Source: Flavobacterium sp.
Lineage (GTDB): Bacteria > Bacteroidota > Bacteroidia > Flavobacteriales > Flavobacteriaceae
DNA: 64,000 nucleotides
Assembly (NCBI RefSeq): GCF_025352015.1
Contig: NZ_JANXUG010000010.1
Location: forward strand, 1 to 64,000
Direction: 5' to 3'
Positions 15,956-25,808 of this stretch are shown here, in pieces. Within the stretch, counting starts at the first letter, position 1; each line of letters starts with the position of its first letter. The position numbers and the translations under genes are program-made. The notes under the pieces are model-generated. The model searched no databases and was not told the DNA's origin. It was given only the letters and a program-made list of their open reading frames with translations.

Positions 15956-17248
15956 TCAAGAATTCATCAAATGCTCAATTTCGGCTACTTCGATAGGAAT
16001 GTTTCTCATTAAATTAAAAGGTTCTGCTTTAGGCTGAATTACCACATCGTCTTCTAAACGTATCCCAAAACCCTCTGCCGGAATGTAAATTCCTGGCTCA
16101 ACGGTAAAAACCATATTGGCTTGCATGGGTTCGTGTAGTAATCCGTAATCGTGAGTGTCCAGCCCCAGATGATGTGAAGTTCCGTGCATGAAATATTTTT
16201 TATAAGCTGGCCAATCGGGATTTTCATTTTGCACATCGGTTTTATCTAACAATCCTAAACCTAACAATTCTGAGGTCATTATTTTGCCAACCTCAACGTG
16301 GTATTGTTTCCATAATGTTCCAGGAACAAGCATTTTTGTAGCTTCATTTTTTACGCGTAAAACAGCGTTGTACACCACTTTTTGCCTATCGGTAAAGCGC
16401 CCAGAAACAGGAACCATACGCGTCATATCGCTCGAATAATTAGCATATTCAGCACCAACATCTAGCAGTATCAAATCGCCACTTTTGCATTGTTGATTAT
16501 TTTCGATATAATGTAGCACGTTGGCATTATTTCCCGATGCAATAATAGGAGTGTATGCAAAGCCTTTGGAGCGGTTTCTAATAAATTCGTGTGCAAACTC
16601 GGCTTCTATTTCATATTCCATCATATTTGGTTTCACAAATTGTAGCACTCTGCGAAAACCTTTCTCGGTAATGTCGCAAGCTGTTTGAATTAGATTAAGT
16701 TCTTCGTTTTCTTTTATCGAACGAAGTCTTTGTAAGATTGGGTTTGCCTTCTCTACTTTGTGTGCGGGATAATTTTCTTTCCACCATTTTACAAATCGGG
16801 CCTCTCGGGTTTCAGTTTCAATAGAAGCGCGGTAATGCTCATTAGTATTTATGTATATCGTTTCGGCGTAAGCCATAACTTCTTTTAAAGTTTTATAAAA
16901 ATCTTGAAGCCAAATTACAGATTTGATACCTGTTACTTCAAAAGCCCTCTCTTTTGTTAGTTTTTCGCCTTCCCAAATAGCGATATGTTCGTTAGTTTCT
17001 TTCAGAAAAAGAATTTCTTTTAAATGGTCGTAAGGAGCATCAGGGAAAAGTAACAAAATGCTTTCTTCCTGGTCTACGCCAGATAAATACAAGATGTCAC
17101 GATGCTGCGCAAACGGCAAGGTACTATCTGCAGATACTGGATATATATCATTAGAATTGAACACAGCAACACTGTTTGGTTTCATCTGCGCTGTAAATTT
17201 CGATCTGTTTTTTTGGAATAATTGGCGGTCTATAGGAAGGTATTTCAT
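15956..17248 (-). CDS. pepP: Xaa-Pro aminopeptidase (aminopeptidase P family)
   Basis: A 430-residue M24 peptidase that removes N-terminal residues preceding proline. The N-terminal creatinase-like domain has the HRDILYLSGVDQEES segment. The C-terminal pita-bread domain shows the dinuclear metal ligands in order: ILLDVGAEYANYSSDMTR (two Asp), GTSHHLGLDTHD (His), FTVEPGIYIP (Glu) and GIRLEDDVVI (Glu). Length and motif order match bacterial PepP. It is cytoplasmic and has its own terminator; it appears monocistronic. Confidence 0.93.
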   Translation of the reverse strand: MKYLPIDRQLFQKNRSKFTAQMKPNSVAVFNSNDIYPVSADSTLPFAQHRDILYLSGVDQEESILLLFPDAPYDHLKEILFLKETNEHIAIWEGEKLTKERAFEVTGIKSVIWLQDFYKTLKEVMAYAETIYINTNEHYRASIETETREARFVKWWKENYPAHKVEKANPILQRLRSIKENEELNLIQTACDITEKGFRRVLQFVKPNMMEYEIEAEFAHEFIRNRSKGFAYTPIIASGNNANVLHYIENNQQCKSGDLILLDVGAEYANYSSDMTRMVPVSGRFTDRQKVVYNAVLRVKNEATKMLVPGTLWKQYHVEVGKIMTSELLGLGLLDKTDVQNENPDWPAYKKYFMHGTSHHLGLDTHDYGLLHEPMQANMVFTVEPGIYIPAEGFGIRLEDDVVIQPKAEPFNLMRNIPIEVAEIEHLMNS

Positions 17249-17398
17249 TTTATAATTTGTTAGATTTTCGAATTATTAAGATTATTAGTTTACACGTTTA
17301 TACTTTTCAAATGTACTAAAAATTGATTTTTAACGTTATACAGTAACATAAATCGATTTATTTCGTTACGTTTTTGTCTATATCTTACTCTAATTACT

Positions 17399-18273
17399 AT
17401 GAAAAAGTATATTTTACGGCATTGTTTTTGGCAATTACCCTACAGTTTATTGCTTGTAGTTCTGAACGAGACGATACAGTTCCAGTAGCCGAGCCCATGT
17501 TAATTATTAAATTTGACCCTAATCAAGCAAGGATAAATAATTTAGGAGAACCTTCAATGGTAGCCGTCGGTAACGGAGCACAATCACCCATTTTTAATAC
17601 TATTTCTTCACATTATGTTGAAATTTCTCAAAGCGCCACGACAGCACTTGATGCAGGAACTATTTTATATCATGCTCCCGAAACAACCATTGGAGATACA
17701 AAAGCTATAGATTTTAAACAGTCTAAAATTGTTACCTAGGAAGAAACTTTTTTAAAAATTCTATGAAAGTACATATTGCCAGGAAGCTATCAATGGATGC
17801 GCGTTTCGCTGTCCTATCAAAATTATCAAATTGCAGTTCGCAGTAACGGAATTGATTATACTGGTAATTTGGCAAGTTTTGTTGGGTTTAATACTTATAT
17901 CAGCACTTTTAATATTGGCAGTTATCCCTTTGTAATTAATGCCAACAAAGCTTAAGGTTTTTGGGCTTTTGGATTAAATGGATTTAACTTTTCCGATTCG
18001 GGGCAAGCATCGCCTAGCGCAACTACAGTTCCAAATCCGTTGAGTGCTAGTTCACCAATCCCAGCGGGTTCTTGTGAAGTTACTGGAAAGGTTGCATCTA
18101 ATTTAGTTTTAGACGGAACCGAAATTAATGATGTAACCATTACACTTTCATTATCAATTAACAAAAGTTTTGAGTGGCACAAAGTTACTCCTGATTGAAA
18201 ATTTGAACCATCTGCGGGAGAAAATGTGGTTGATATGGGATTACGTGATATGATTCCAAGTTACGTGAAGTAA
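17399..18273 (+). pseudogene. Decayed lipoprotein gene of unknown family
   Basis: Read from the ATG at 17399, a one-base loss in the A run at 17402-17406 shifts the frame; restoring it gives a lipoprotein signal peptide (VYFTALFLAITLQFIAC). The corrected frame then continues to TAA at 18271-18273 but is cut by four stops: TAG 17737, TGA 17764, TAA 17953 and TGA 18196. Between stops the protein sequence stays coherent (QYQNYQIAVRSNGIDY-like, VPNPLSASSPIPAGSCEVTG, GENVVDMGLRDMIPSYVK), so this was a secreted lipoprotein of about 290 residues. I cannot name a function. The first piece alone, to 17739, could still be made from a TTG at 17374, but this is unlikely to be useful. Confidence 0.75.
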
Positions 18274-18373
18274 TTTTTGTGGTGTAAATTTGTCTAAATT
18301 TTGTTGATTATCCAATTGAAAATAATTAACTGCTGAACTCATTTTAAATTGATTATAAATTATAACGAAAAGG

Positions 18374-18404
18374 TTGTAGTTGTTCGCAAATAGCTGTATT
18401 TTTG
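18374..18404 (+). promoter_or_regulatory. Promoter of the sdhCAB operon
   Basis: TTG at 18374-18376, 20-base spacer, TATTTTTG at 18397-18404. It lies 30 bases before the sdhC start. Confidence 0.6.
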
Positions 18405-18433
18405 TGTGATTTTTTAATAAATTATTCATTCTT

Positions 18434-19099
18434 ATGGCAAATCCTTCTATGTTGAGTTCGTCGATTGCAAAAAAAGTTGCCATGGCACTTTCGGGACTTT
18501 TTTTAATATCTTTTTTAACACTTCATTTTAGCATCAATTTAACTTCGGTATTTAGCCCAAATATTTTTAATAGCGCTTCCCATTTTATGGGAAATAATCC
18601 TTTAATACAATTTGTAATGCAACCCATTTTAATTTTTGGCGTTGTATTTCATTTTGTAATGGGCTTTATTTTAGATTTTAAAAATAGAAGCTCAAGACCA
18701 ATTAGTTATGCAAAAAATGATGGCGCTGCCAATTCATCTTGGGCTTCTAGAAATATGCTCGTTTCGGGGGCTGTAGTTTTAGCTTTTCTTGGGTTGCATT
18801 TTTATGATTTTTGGATTCCAGAAATGGTGTATAAATATGTTGAAGTAAACCCTTTAGACGCCTCACGGTATTATCCAGAATTGGTTCATAAATTCGAAAG
18901 CCCAATACGAACTGGTTTGTATTGCTTGGCTTTTTTGTTATTGTTTTTTCACTTATGGCACGGTTTCAACTCTTCGATGCAATCGGTTGGATTTAATAAT
19001 AAATTTTCGAGAGCACTTCATAAATTAGGATATGCATTTGCAATAATTGTCCCATTCGGATTTATTTTTATTGCACTGTTTCATCATTTTAATCATTAA
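18434..19099 (+). CDS. sdhC: Succinate dehydrogenase cytochrome b subunit, b558 type
   Basis: A 221-residue membrane subunit with about five hydrophobic helices (for example VAMALSGLFLISFLTLHFS, FVMQPILIFGVVFHFVMGF, MLVSGAVVLAFLGLHF, FLLLFFHLWHG and the last one IIVPFGFIFIALFHHF). Histidines in several of these helices are the probable haem b ligands. It anchors the catalytic subunits and reduces menaquinone. A single membrane subunit of this size, with no sdhD, is the Bacteroidota b558 type. It is the first gene of sdhCAB, 13 bases before sdhA. Confidence 0.93.
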   Translation: MANPSMLSSSIAKKVAMALSGLFLISFLTLHFSINLTSVFSPNIFNSASHFMGNNPLIQFVMQPILIFGVVFHFVMGFILDFKNRSSRPISYAKNDGAANSSWASRNMLVSGAVVLAFLGLHFYDFWIPEMVYKYVEVNPLDASRYYPELVHKFESPIRTGLYCLAFLLLFFHLWHGFNSSMQSVGFNNKFSRALHKLGYAFAIIVPFGFIFIALFHHFNH

Positions 19100-19112
19100 T
19101 TTCAAGTTATAA

Positions 19113-21122
19113 ATGACACTAGATTCAAAAATACCTGAAGGTCCAATTTCGGACAAATGGACAGATTATAAAGATCATTTAAAATTAGTTGCGCCAAATA
19201 ATAGACCAAAAATTGATATTATCGTTGTAGGTACCGGTTTAGCTGGAGCTTCTGCCGCAGCTTCATTAGGCGAAATGGGTTATAACGTAAAAGCATTTTG
19301 CTTTCAGGATTCGCCAAGAAGAGCACATTCTATAGCAGCACAAGGTGGAATTAATGCTGCTAAAAATTACCAAAATGATGGCGATAGTACGTACCGTTTG
19401 TTTTATGACACCATAAAAGGCGGCGATTATAGAGCACGCGAAGCGAACGTTCATCGATTGGCTGAAGTTTCTTCTAATATTATTGACCAATGTGTGGCGC
19501 AAGGCGTTCCTTTTGCTCGTGATTATGGGGGTCTTTTAGACAACCGTTCCTTTGGTGGGACTCAAGTACAACGTACTTTTTATGCCGCAGGTCAAACAGG
19601 ACAGCAATTATTATTGGGTGCGTATTCAGCTTTATCTAGACAAATAGGATTAGGTCGCGTGCAAATGTTTAGCCGCCATGAAATGTTGGATTTAGTTAAA
19701 GTTGACGGCAAAGCAAGAGGAATTATTGCCCGAAATTTAGTTACAGGAGAATTAGAAAGACACTCGGCACATGCCGTAGTTATTGCTTCGGGCGGTTACG
19801 GAAACGTATATTTTCTTTCGACAAATGCTATGGGAAGTAACGTAACTGCTAGCTGGAAAATTCATAAACAAGGAGCATTATTTGCCAATCCTTGTTTTGT
19901 TCAAATTCATCCCACATGCATTCCTGTTCACGGAACCAATCAAGCAAAATTAACTTTGATGTCAGAATCTTTGCGAAATTCTGGTAGAATTTGGGTACCC
20001 AAAAAGAAAGAAGATGCTGCAGCAATTCGGGAAGGAAAGCTAAAACCATCACAACTTGCCGAAGAAGATAGAGATTATTATTTAGAAAGGAAATATCCAT
20101 CTTATGGAAATTTAGCTCCTCGTGACATTTCGTCAAGAGCCGCAAAAGAATTGTGTGACCAAGGTTTTGGGATTGAAGCCAACGATACCAATGAAGGCGT
20201 TTATTTAGATTTCTCGACCGAAATTCAAACTAAAGGAAAACAAACAGCGTATGCCAAAGGAAATCACAATCCAACCGCAGAAGAAATCACTGCATTAGGA
20301 AAACAATGGTTGGAAGAAAAGTATGGAAACCTATTTGCCATGTATGAAAAAATCACCAACGAAAACCCTTATGAAACGCCTATGAAAATATATCCTGCCG
20401 TACATTATACGATGGGTGGTGTTTGGGTTGATTATAATTTGCAATCAACAATTCCTGGGTGTTTTGTGGCAGGCGAAGCTAATTTTTCTGATCATGGAGC
20501 CAACAGACTTGGTGCTTCGGCATTGATGCAGGGTTTAGCCGACGGTTATTTTGTGTTGCCCTATACGATTTCCAATTATTTAGCAGATGAAATCAGAACT
20601 GGTAAAATTTCTACTGAATCCCCTGAATTTACAGAAGCAGAAAAAAATGTTAAAACAACGATAGATAATTTTTTGAACAACAACGGTGCTAAATCGGTTG
20701 ACCATTTTCATAAACGACTTGGTTTGATCATGTGGAATAAAGTCGGAATGGGAAGAAATGAAAAAGGATTAAAAGAAGCTATTGTTGAAATTGCCGACTT
20801 AAAAGAAGAATTTTACAAAGATGTGTATGTTCCGGGTACATCATCCGAATTAAATCCAGAATTAGAAAAAGCGCTTCGCGTGGCGGATTTCATCGATTTA
20901 GGACAATTAATGGCGATGGATGCATTGCAAAGAAATGAATCCTGTGGTGGTCATTTCCGTGAGGAGTATCAAGATAGTGAAGGCGAAACACAACGTGATG
21001 ACGTTAATTTTTCGTTTGTAAGCGCATGGGAATATATGGGTTACGACATTAGTAAAGAAATCCTAAACAAGGAAGAATTGAAATACGAGTTTATCAAAAT
21101 AGCCGCTAGAAATTATAAATAG
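19113..21122 (+). CDS. sdhA: Succinate dehydrogenase flavoprotein subunit
   Basis: A 669-residue flavoprotein that oxidises succinate to fumarate in the TCA cycle. The dinucleotide-binding motif is [17 protein letters not shown]; covalent FAD attaches at the His of [18 protein letters not shown]; catalytic segments [16 protein letters not shown] and [19 protein letters not shown] follow in the expected order. It pairs with the iron-sulfur subunit encoded 82 bases downstream. In a Bacteroidota b558 complex it could also run as fumarate reductase; sequence alone does not decide direction. Confidence 0.97.
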   Translation: MTLDSKIPEGPISDKWTDYKDHLKLVAPNNRPKIDIIVVGTGLAGASAAASLGEMGYNVKAFCFQDSPRRAHSIAAQGGINAAKNYQNDGDSTYRLFYDTIKGGDYRAREANVHRLAEVSSNIIDQCVAQGVPFARDYGGLLDNRSFGGTQVQRTFYAAGQTGQQLLLGAYSALSRQIGLGRVQMFSRHEMLDLVKVDGKARGIIARNLVTGELERHSAHAVVIASGGYGNVYFLSTNAMGSNVTASWKIHKQGALFANPCFVQIHPTCIPVHGTNQAKLTLMSESLRNSGRIWVPKKKEDAAAIREGKLKPSQLAEEDRDYYLERKYPSYGNLAPRDISSRAAKELCDQGFGIEANDTNEGVYLDFSTEIQTKGKQTAYAKGNHNPTAEEITALGKQWLEEKYGNLFAMYEKITNENPYETPMKIYPAVHYTMGGVWVDYNLQSTIPGCFVAGEANFSDHGANRLGASALMQGLADGYFVLPYTISNYLADEIRTGKISTESPEFTEAEKNVKTTIDNFLNNNGAKSVDHFHKRLGLIMWNKVGMGRNEKGLKEAIVEIADLKEEFYKDVYVPGTSSELNPELEKALRVADFIDLGQLMAMDALQRNESCGGHFREEYQDSEGETQRDDVNFSFVSAWEYMGYDISKEILNKEELKYEFIKIAARNYK

Positions 21123-21137
21123 TAACTAGTGAATAGC

Positions 21138-21172
21138 AATTAGTGAATAGTCAAAACTGCTAATCACTAATT
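21138..21172. repeat. Inverted repeat between sdhA and sdhB
   Basis: AATTAGTGA (21138-21146) and TCACTAATT (21164-21172) form a perfect 9-bp stem with a 17-base loop and no T tract. It may be an mRNA stability or processing hairpin, or just a common intergenic repeat of these genomes. Confidence 0.45.
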
Positions 21173-21204
21173 ACTTTATACAAATCACTCAAAAAACATA
21201 CAGT

Positions 21205-21966
21205 ATGTCTTCAGCAAAAAACATCAATTTAAACCTTAAAATTTGGCGTCAAAAAGATGCTAAATCCAAAGGAGGCCTAGAAACGTATAAACTAGATAAT
21301 GTTTCTACTGCCAGTTCGTTTTTGGAAATGTTAGACCAATTGAACGAGCAGTTAATCAACGAAAAAAAAGCACCCGTTGCTTTTGATCACGATTGCCGTG
21401 AGGGAATTTGCGGCATGTGTTCGTTATTCATCAACGGCAGGGCGCATGGTCCAGAAACAGGAACTACAACGTGCCAATTGCACATGCGTATGTTCAAAGA
21501 TGGCGATACTATTTTTATCGAACCATGGAGAAGTAAAGCATTCCCCGTAGTAAAAGATTTAGTTGTAGACAGAAGTTCTTTCGACAGAATTCAGCAAGCT
21601 GGAGGTTTTGTCTCTGTAAACACCTCCGGAAGAACGATAGATGCTAATGCAACGCCAATTCCAAAAGACGATGCCGACAAAGCATTTATGGCAGCAGCCT
21701 GTATTGGTTGTGGAGCATGTGTTGCTTCTTGTAAAAATGGTTCTGCCATGCTATTTGTGGGCGCCAAAGTATCGCAATACGCATTATTACCACAAGGGAA
21801 AGTTGAAGCCACGGCACGCGTCTTAAACATGGTGCGACAAATGGACGAGGAAGGATTTGGAAATTGTACCAATACCGGAGCTTGCGAAGTAGAATGTCCA
21901 AAAGGAATTTCGTTAGAAAACATCGCCCGAATGAACAGAGAATATTTAGCTGCAAGTTTGAAATAG
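21205..21966 (+). CDS. sdhB: Succinate dehydrogenase iron-sulfur subunit
   Basis: A 253-residue electron-transfer subunit. The 2Fe-2S ligands lie in [15 protein letters not shown] and the following TTCQLHM; the 4Fe-4S and 3Fe-4S clusters are bound by [14 protein letters not shown] and [16 protein letters not shown]. It passes electrons from the flavin in SdhA to the haem/quinone in SdhC. It is last in the operon, and the 82-base gap before it holds a 9-bp inverted repeat. Confidence 0.97.
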   Translation: MSSAKNINLNLKIWRQKDAKSKGGLETYKLDNVSTASSFLEMLDQLNEQLINEKKAPVAFDHDCREGICGMCSLFINGRAHGPETGTTTCQLHMRMFKDGDTIFIEPWRSKAFPVVKDLVVDRSSFDRIQQAGGFVSVNTSGRTIDANATPIPKDDADKAFMAAACIGCGACVASCKNGSAMLFVGAKVSQYALLPQGKVEATARVLNMVRQMDEEGFGNCTNTGACEVECPKGISLENIARMNREYLAASLK

Positions 21967-22020
21967 GCATTAGCCAAAAGTCATTAGAAAACGCGTTCAT
22001 TAATTTGGATGCTTTTTCTT

Positions 22021-22103
22021 TTTTTGGGCGTGACCCTCGAAAAGGAGGGTCGCGCTTTCCGCAGTACACGGTACTTGCTCCAATCGCTCACGCAGAATCT
22101 GCA
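22021..22103. repeat. GC-rich hairpin element, probable flavobacterial intergenic repeat
   Basis: This block is clearly more GC-rich than its surroundings. It contains GCGTGACCCTC (22028-22038) pairing with GAGGGTCGCGC (22045-22055) with one G-U, then CTTTCCGC, then a small AGTAC/GTACT stem. The GGGCG...GGTCG.GCTTTCCGC pattern resembles repeat elements I associate with flavobacterial intergenic regions; copy number could not be checked here. Confidence 0.5.
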
Positions 22104-22140
22104 TAAAAATTGTATATTTGATACAATAACAACAATCGCA

Positions 22141-24960
22141 ATGAAACTGCAACTTTCAGCTTTACTTTTTCTAATTACACTTTCCATATTTGGTCAAAAA
22201 GAATACCATCATTACGTCAATCCAATGATTGGAACTGGTGGTCATGGTCATACATATCCTGGCGCCACAGTTCCTTTCGGAATGGTACAGCTTTCGCCAG
22301 ATACTCGAATAGATGGAAGCTGGGACGGCTGCTCGGGTTATCATTATTCCGACAATGTCATTTACGGATTTTCACATACACACTTAAACGGAACGGGTTG
22401 TTCAGATTTTGGAGATGTCATGCTCATGCCAACGATGGGTAAATCGAATTTAAACACGAAAGAATACTGTTCCACATTTTCTCATTCAAATGAAAAAGCC
22501 ACTGCCGGATATTATTCGGTAAAACTTGAAAAGTACAATATTGATGTTCAATTAACGGCTTCAACCCGAGTTGGATTCCATGAATATACTTTCAATAAAA
22601 ATGGTCAAGCCAATATTATCCTCGATTTAAATCACAGGGATAAATTGTTAGAAGGTGAAGTCCGATGGATCAATAACAAAACTATCGAAATTTTCAGGAG
22701 AAGCGAAGCATGGGCGAAAGACCAATATGTATATGCCCGAATAGAATTTAATGTTCCGATGAAAATCAACAACGTTAGAAATAACGGATTTGCTCCCGCC
22801 AAAACAACAGACACCTTTTTTGCCGGAACCCAATTAGCACTAAGCTTTTCAAGACAAGTTAAAAAAGGAGAAAAGATTTTAGTAAAAGTTGCTCTTTCTC
22901 CAACAAGCTATGATGGAGCAAAACTAAATATGTCTGAAATCAAAGGTTGGGACTTCAATAAAATAAAGCTAAATGCCGTAAAACTTTGGGATAAACAATT
23001 GACCAAAATTGAAATCACGGAAACTAATAAAGACAAACAAATCATTTTCTACACGGCTTTATACCACACAATGGTGCAGCCAAATATTGCTCAGGATATC
23101 GACGGAAAGTACAGAGGACGTGACAATCAAATCCATAAAGCGGAAGGTTTTGATTATTATTCGGTATTCTCACTTTGGGATACGTTTCGTGCAGCGCACC
23201 CTTTGTATACATTGATTGAAAAGAAACGCACTTCCGATTTTATCAATACGTTTTTAATGCAATATGAGCAAGGCAGAAGATTACCTGTTTGGGAATTAGC
23301 TTCCAATGAAACCGATTGCATGATTGGTTATCACTCCGTTTCCGTTATGGCAGACGCGATGGCAAAAGGCATAAAAGGATTTGATTACGAAAAAGCATTT
23401 GAAGCAGCGAAACACTCTGCTATGTTGGATCATTTGGGTTTGGATGCATACAAAAAACAAGGTTTTATTTCAATGGATGATGAACACGAAAGCGTTTCCA
23501 AAACCTTGGAATATGCCTATGATGATTGGTGTATTGCACAAATGGCAGAGATTTTAAATAAAAAAGAAGATTACAGTTATTTCATGAAACGTTCCCAAAG
23601 CTGGAAAAACGTCTTCGATTGGAATACTGGCTTTATGCGACCAAAGAAAAACGGCGGCTGGGACAAACCTTTTGACCCAAAAGAAATCAACAACAATTTC
23701 ACCGAAGGCAATTCGTGGCAGTATTCGTTCTTCGTGCCGCAAGATATTCCAGGAATGATTGAAGCGTATGGCGGAAACGAAAAATTTGAAGCTAAACTCG
23801 ACGAAATGTTCAACAGTGAAAGCAAAACTACAGGTCGTGAACAGGCAGATGTCACCGGATTAATAGGTCAATACGCACACGGAAATGAACCAAGTCACCA
23901 TATAGCGTATTTGTATAATTATGTTGGAAAACCTGAAAAAACGACTGAAAAAGTACATTTCATTTTAAACAATTTCTACAAAAATGCTCCCGACGGTTTA
24001 ATTGGAAATGAAGACTGCGGACAGATGAGCGCATGGTATGTGTTGAGTTCGATGGGAATTTATGCAGTTACTCCTGGAACACCTAAATGGGATTCCGTGA
24101 AACCCAATTTTGAAAGTATTAAATTCAATCTTGATGGAGAAAACATTGAGAAAATTAGTCAAAATACTACTGCTGAAGAAATGAAAAATATTGGAGGATT
24201 TTATAAAAAAGCAATTAGGAACAGTAATGCCTATATTTATACACCTATAGTTCCAGTGCCTATAATTGAAGCTAAAAGCAAGTCGTTTAAGGATAAAATT
24301 ACTGTTGAAATAAAATCCCAAAATCAAAATGAAAAAATAAATTACATTTTTTATGGCGAATCACTGGGCGGAAATCCAAATTGGGACGAATACAGCGGAC
24401 CTATTGAAATTGCAGGCACCACTACTATAATGGCCACTTCTGAACATAATAATCAGGAAAGCAAAAGAGTTTCTGCAACCTTCTTCAAAAAACCAAACAA
24501 TTATACCATCGACATCAAATCAACCTACAATTCGCAATATCATGCTGGTGGACCAGATGGTTTATTGGATGGGATTTTTGGGACAGAAAATTGGCGCAAA
24601 GGCGATTGGCAGGGATATCAAGGACAAGACTTTGAAGCGGTAATTGATTTGCAAAACGAAATCCCGATTCATTCTATTGGAGCAACATTTCTACAGGATT
24701 CACGGTCGTGGATTTTGATGCCAACCAAAGTTGAATACTATGTTTCGACTGATAACAGTACCTATACATTAGTAGGGACAATTAACAATACTATTGATGC
24801 AAAAGAAACCGAAAATCGAATCAAAAATTTCAGTTTAGATAAAGAAATAAAAACAAAGTATGTAAAAGTCAAAGCATACAATTATGGGAAATTACCCGAA
24901 TGGCATCAGGGTTATGGCGACGATGCTTTTATATTTATTGATGAGATAACTATAAAATAA
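22141..24960 (+). CDS. Secreted GH92-family alpha-mannosidase-like glycosidase
   Basis: 939 residues from the ATG at 22141, which begins a signal peptide (MKLQLSALLFLITLSIFGQ); the longer frame from 22009 runs through the GC-rich repeat and promoter-like TATATTTG (22113-22120) and is rejected. The GH92 N-terminus is plain: YVNPMIGTGGHGHTYPGATV, then GCSGYHYSD and FSHTHLNGTGCSD. The catalytic alpha/alpha barrel includes FSLWDTFRAAHPL and EDCGQMSAWYVLSSMG. The last 200 residues hold a chitobiase-type C-terminal module and a discoidin (F5/8 C) domain ending FIFIDEITIK. These calcium-dependent enzymes trim alpha-mannosides from glycans in the periplasm or at the surface; linkage specificity is unknown. 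Confidence 0.93.
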   Translation: MKLQLSALLFLITLSIFGQKEYHHYVNPMIGTGGHGHTYPGATVPFGMVQLSPDTRIDGSWDGCSGYHYSDNVIYGFSHTHLNGTGCSDFGDVMLMPTMGKSNLNTKEYCSTFSHSNEKATAGYYSVKLEKYNIDVQLTASTRVGFHEYTFNKNGQANIILDLNHRDKLLEGEVRWINNKTIEIFRRSEAWAKDQYVYARIEFNVPMKINNVRNNGFAPAKTTDTFFAGTQLALSFSRQVKKGEKILVKVALSPTSYDGAKLNMSEIKGWDFNKIKLNAVKLWDKQLTKIEITETNKDKQIIFYTALYHTMVQPNIAQDIDGKYRGRDNQIHKAEGFDYYSVFSLWDTFRAAHPLYTLIEKKRTSDFINTFLMQYEQGRRLPVWELASNETDCMIGYHSVSVMADAMAKGIKGFDYEKAFEAAKHSAMLDHLGLDAYKKQGFISMDDEHESVSKTLEYAYDDWCIAQMAEILNKKEDYSYFMKRSQSWKNVFDWNTGFMRPKKNGGWDKPFDPKEINNNFTEGNSWQYSFFVPQDIPGMIEAYGGNEKFEAKLDEMFNSESKTTGREQADVTGLIGQYAHGNEPSHHIAYLYNYVGKPEKTTEKVHFILNNFYKNAPDGLIGNEDCGQMSAWYVLSSMGIYAVTPGTPKWDSVKPNFESIKFNLDGENIEKISQNTTAEEMKNIGGFYKKAIRNSNAYIYTPIVPVPIIEAKSKSFKDKITVEIKSQNQNEKINYIFYGESLGGNPNWDEYSGPIEIAGTTTIMATSEHNNQESKRVSATFFKKPNNYTIDIKSTYNSQYHAGGPDGLLDGIFGTENWRKGDWQGYQGQDFEAVIDLQNEIPIHSIGATFLQDSRSWILMPTKVEYYVSTDNSTYTLVGTINNTIDAKETENRIKNFSLDKEIKTKYVKVKAYNYGKLPEWHQGYGDDAFIFIDEITIK

Positions 24961-25037
24961 TTAGCCACTAGCCAAAAGAAAAAATTTAAATGCATAATCA
25001 CCAATGGCTATTGCCTTATGCCTGATACCTAAAAATT

Positions 25038-25802
25038 ATGAAAATAGCCCTTATACAAACCTCATTAATTTGGGAAAACCCAATAGAAAATCGATGTCAT
25101 CTTGCACAAAAAATCACAGGTTTTATGGAAGATGTTGAGCTGATTGTTCTTCCCGAGATGTTTTCTTCAGGCTTGACTATGAATCCAAAAAAGGTGGCCG
25201 AAACGATGCAGGGCGAAACTATTGCATGGCTACAACATTTGGCGAAAGCCAAAAACTGTGCTATAACTGGAAGCCTAGTGATAGAAGAAAACAATAAATA
25301 TTACAACCGATTGATTTTTATTTTCCCTGATGGTGAAATCAAAACGTATGATAAAAGACATCTATTTACGTTAGCTGGCGAGGACAAAACATATACCGCA
25401 GGAAAAGACAAATTGATTGTAGAATACAAGGGTTTTAGGATTTGTCCACTAATTTGTTATGATTTGCGTTTTCCTGTTTTTTCAAGAAATGTTGAGACTT
25501 ATGATGTGTTAATTTATGTTGCCAATTGGCCAAAAACAAGGATAAACGCCTGGGATATTTTATTGAAAGCACGCGCGGTAGAAAACATGAGTTATGTTAT
25601 TGGGGTCAACAGAATTGGGGTTGATAGTAACAATCTAGAATATGTTGGTCACACGCAAGCCGTTGATTTTTTTGGCGACTATCTGTTAAAGCCACAAGAA
25701 ACAGAAGGCGTTTTTATAATTGAATTGGATAAGAATAAAATGCTTGAAACCCGAGAAAAATTAGCTTTTTTGGAGGACAAGGATAATTTTAGTTTAAAAT
25801 AA
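25038..25802 (+). CDS. Omega-amidase-like carbon-nitrogen hydrolase (YafV type)
   Basis: A 254-residue nitrilase-superfamily enzyme. The catalytic triad is Glu40 (VLPEMFSSGL), Lys106 (YDKRHLF) and Cys140 (PLICYDLRFPVF). The segment MFSSGLTMNP and the HLF after the lysine are typical of the YafV omega-amidases, which hydrolyse alpha-ketoglutaramate or alpha-ketosuccinamate formed by glutamine or asparagine transaminases. It is cytoplasmic and of normal length. It converges on the next gene with six bases between their ends. Confidence 0.88.
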   Translation: MKIALIQTSLIWENPIENRCHLAQKITGFMEDVELIVLPEMFSSGLTMNPKKVAETMQGETIAWLQHLAKAKNCAITGSLVIEENNKYYNRLIFIFPDGEIKTYDKRHLFTLAGEDKTYTAGKDKLIVEYKGFRICPLICYDLRFPVFSRNVETYDVLIYVANWPKTRINAWDILLKARAVENMSYVIGVNRIGVDSNNLEYVGHTQAVDFFGDYLLKPQETEGVFIIELDKNKMLETREKLAFLEDKDNFSLK

Positions 25803-25808
25803 TAAATG

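Noticed and set aside
17374..18273. In-frame stops as programmed recoding
   Set aside because: There is also a frameshift near the start, and stops of all three kinds (TAG, TGA, TAA); decay is the simpler explanation.
22009..22140. Upstream start for the GH92 gene
   Set aside because: The extension runs through a GC-rich repeat and a TATATTTG box, and it would hide the signal peptide.
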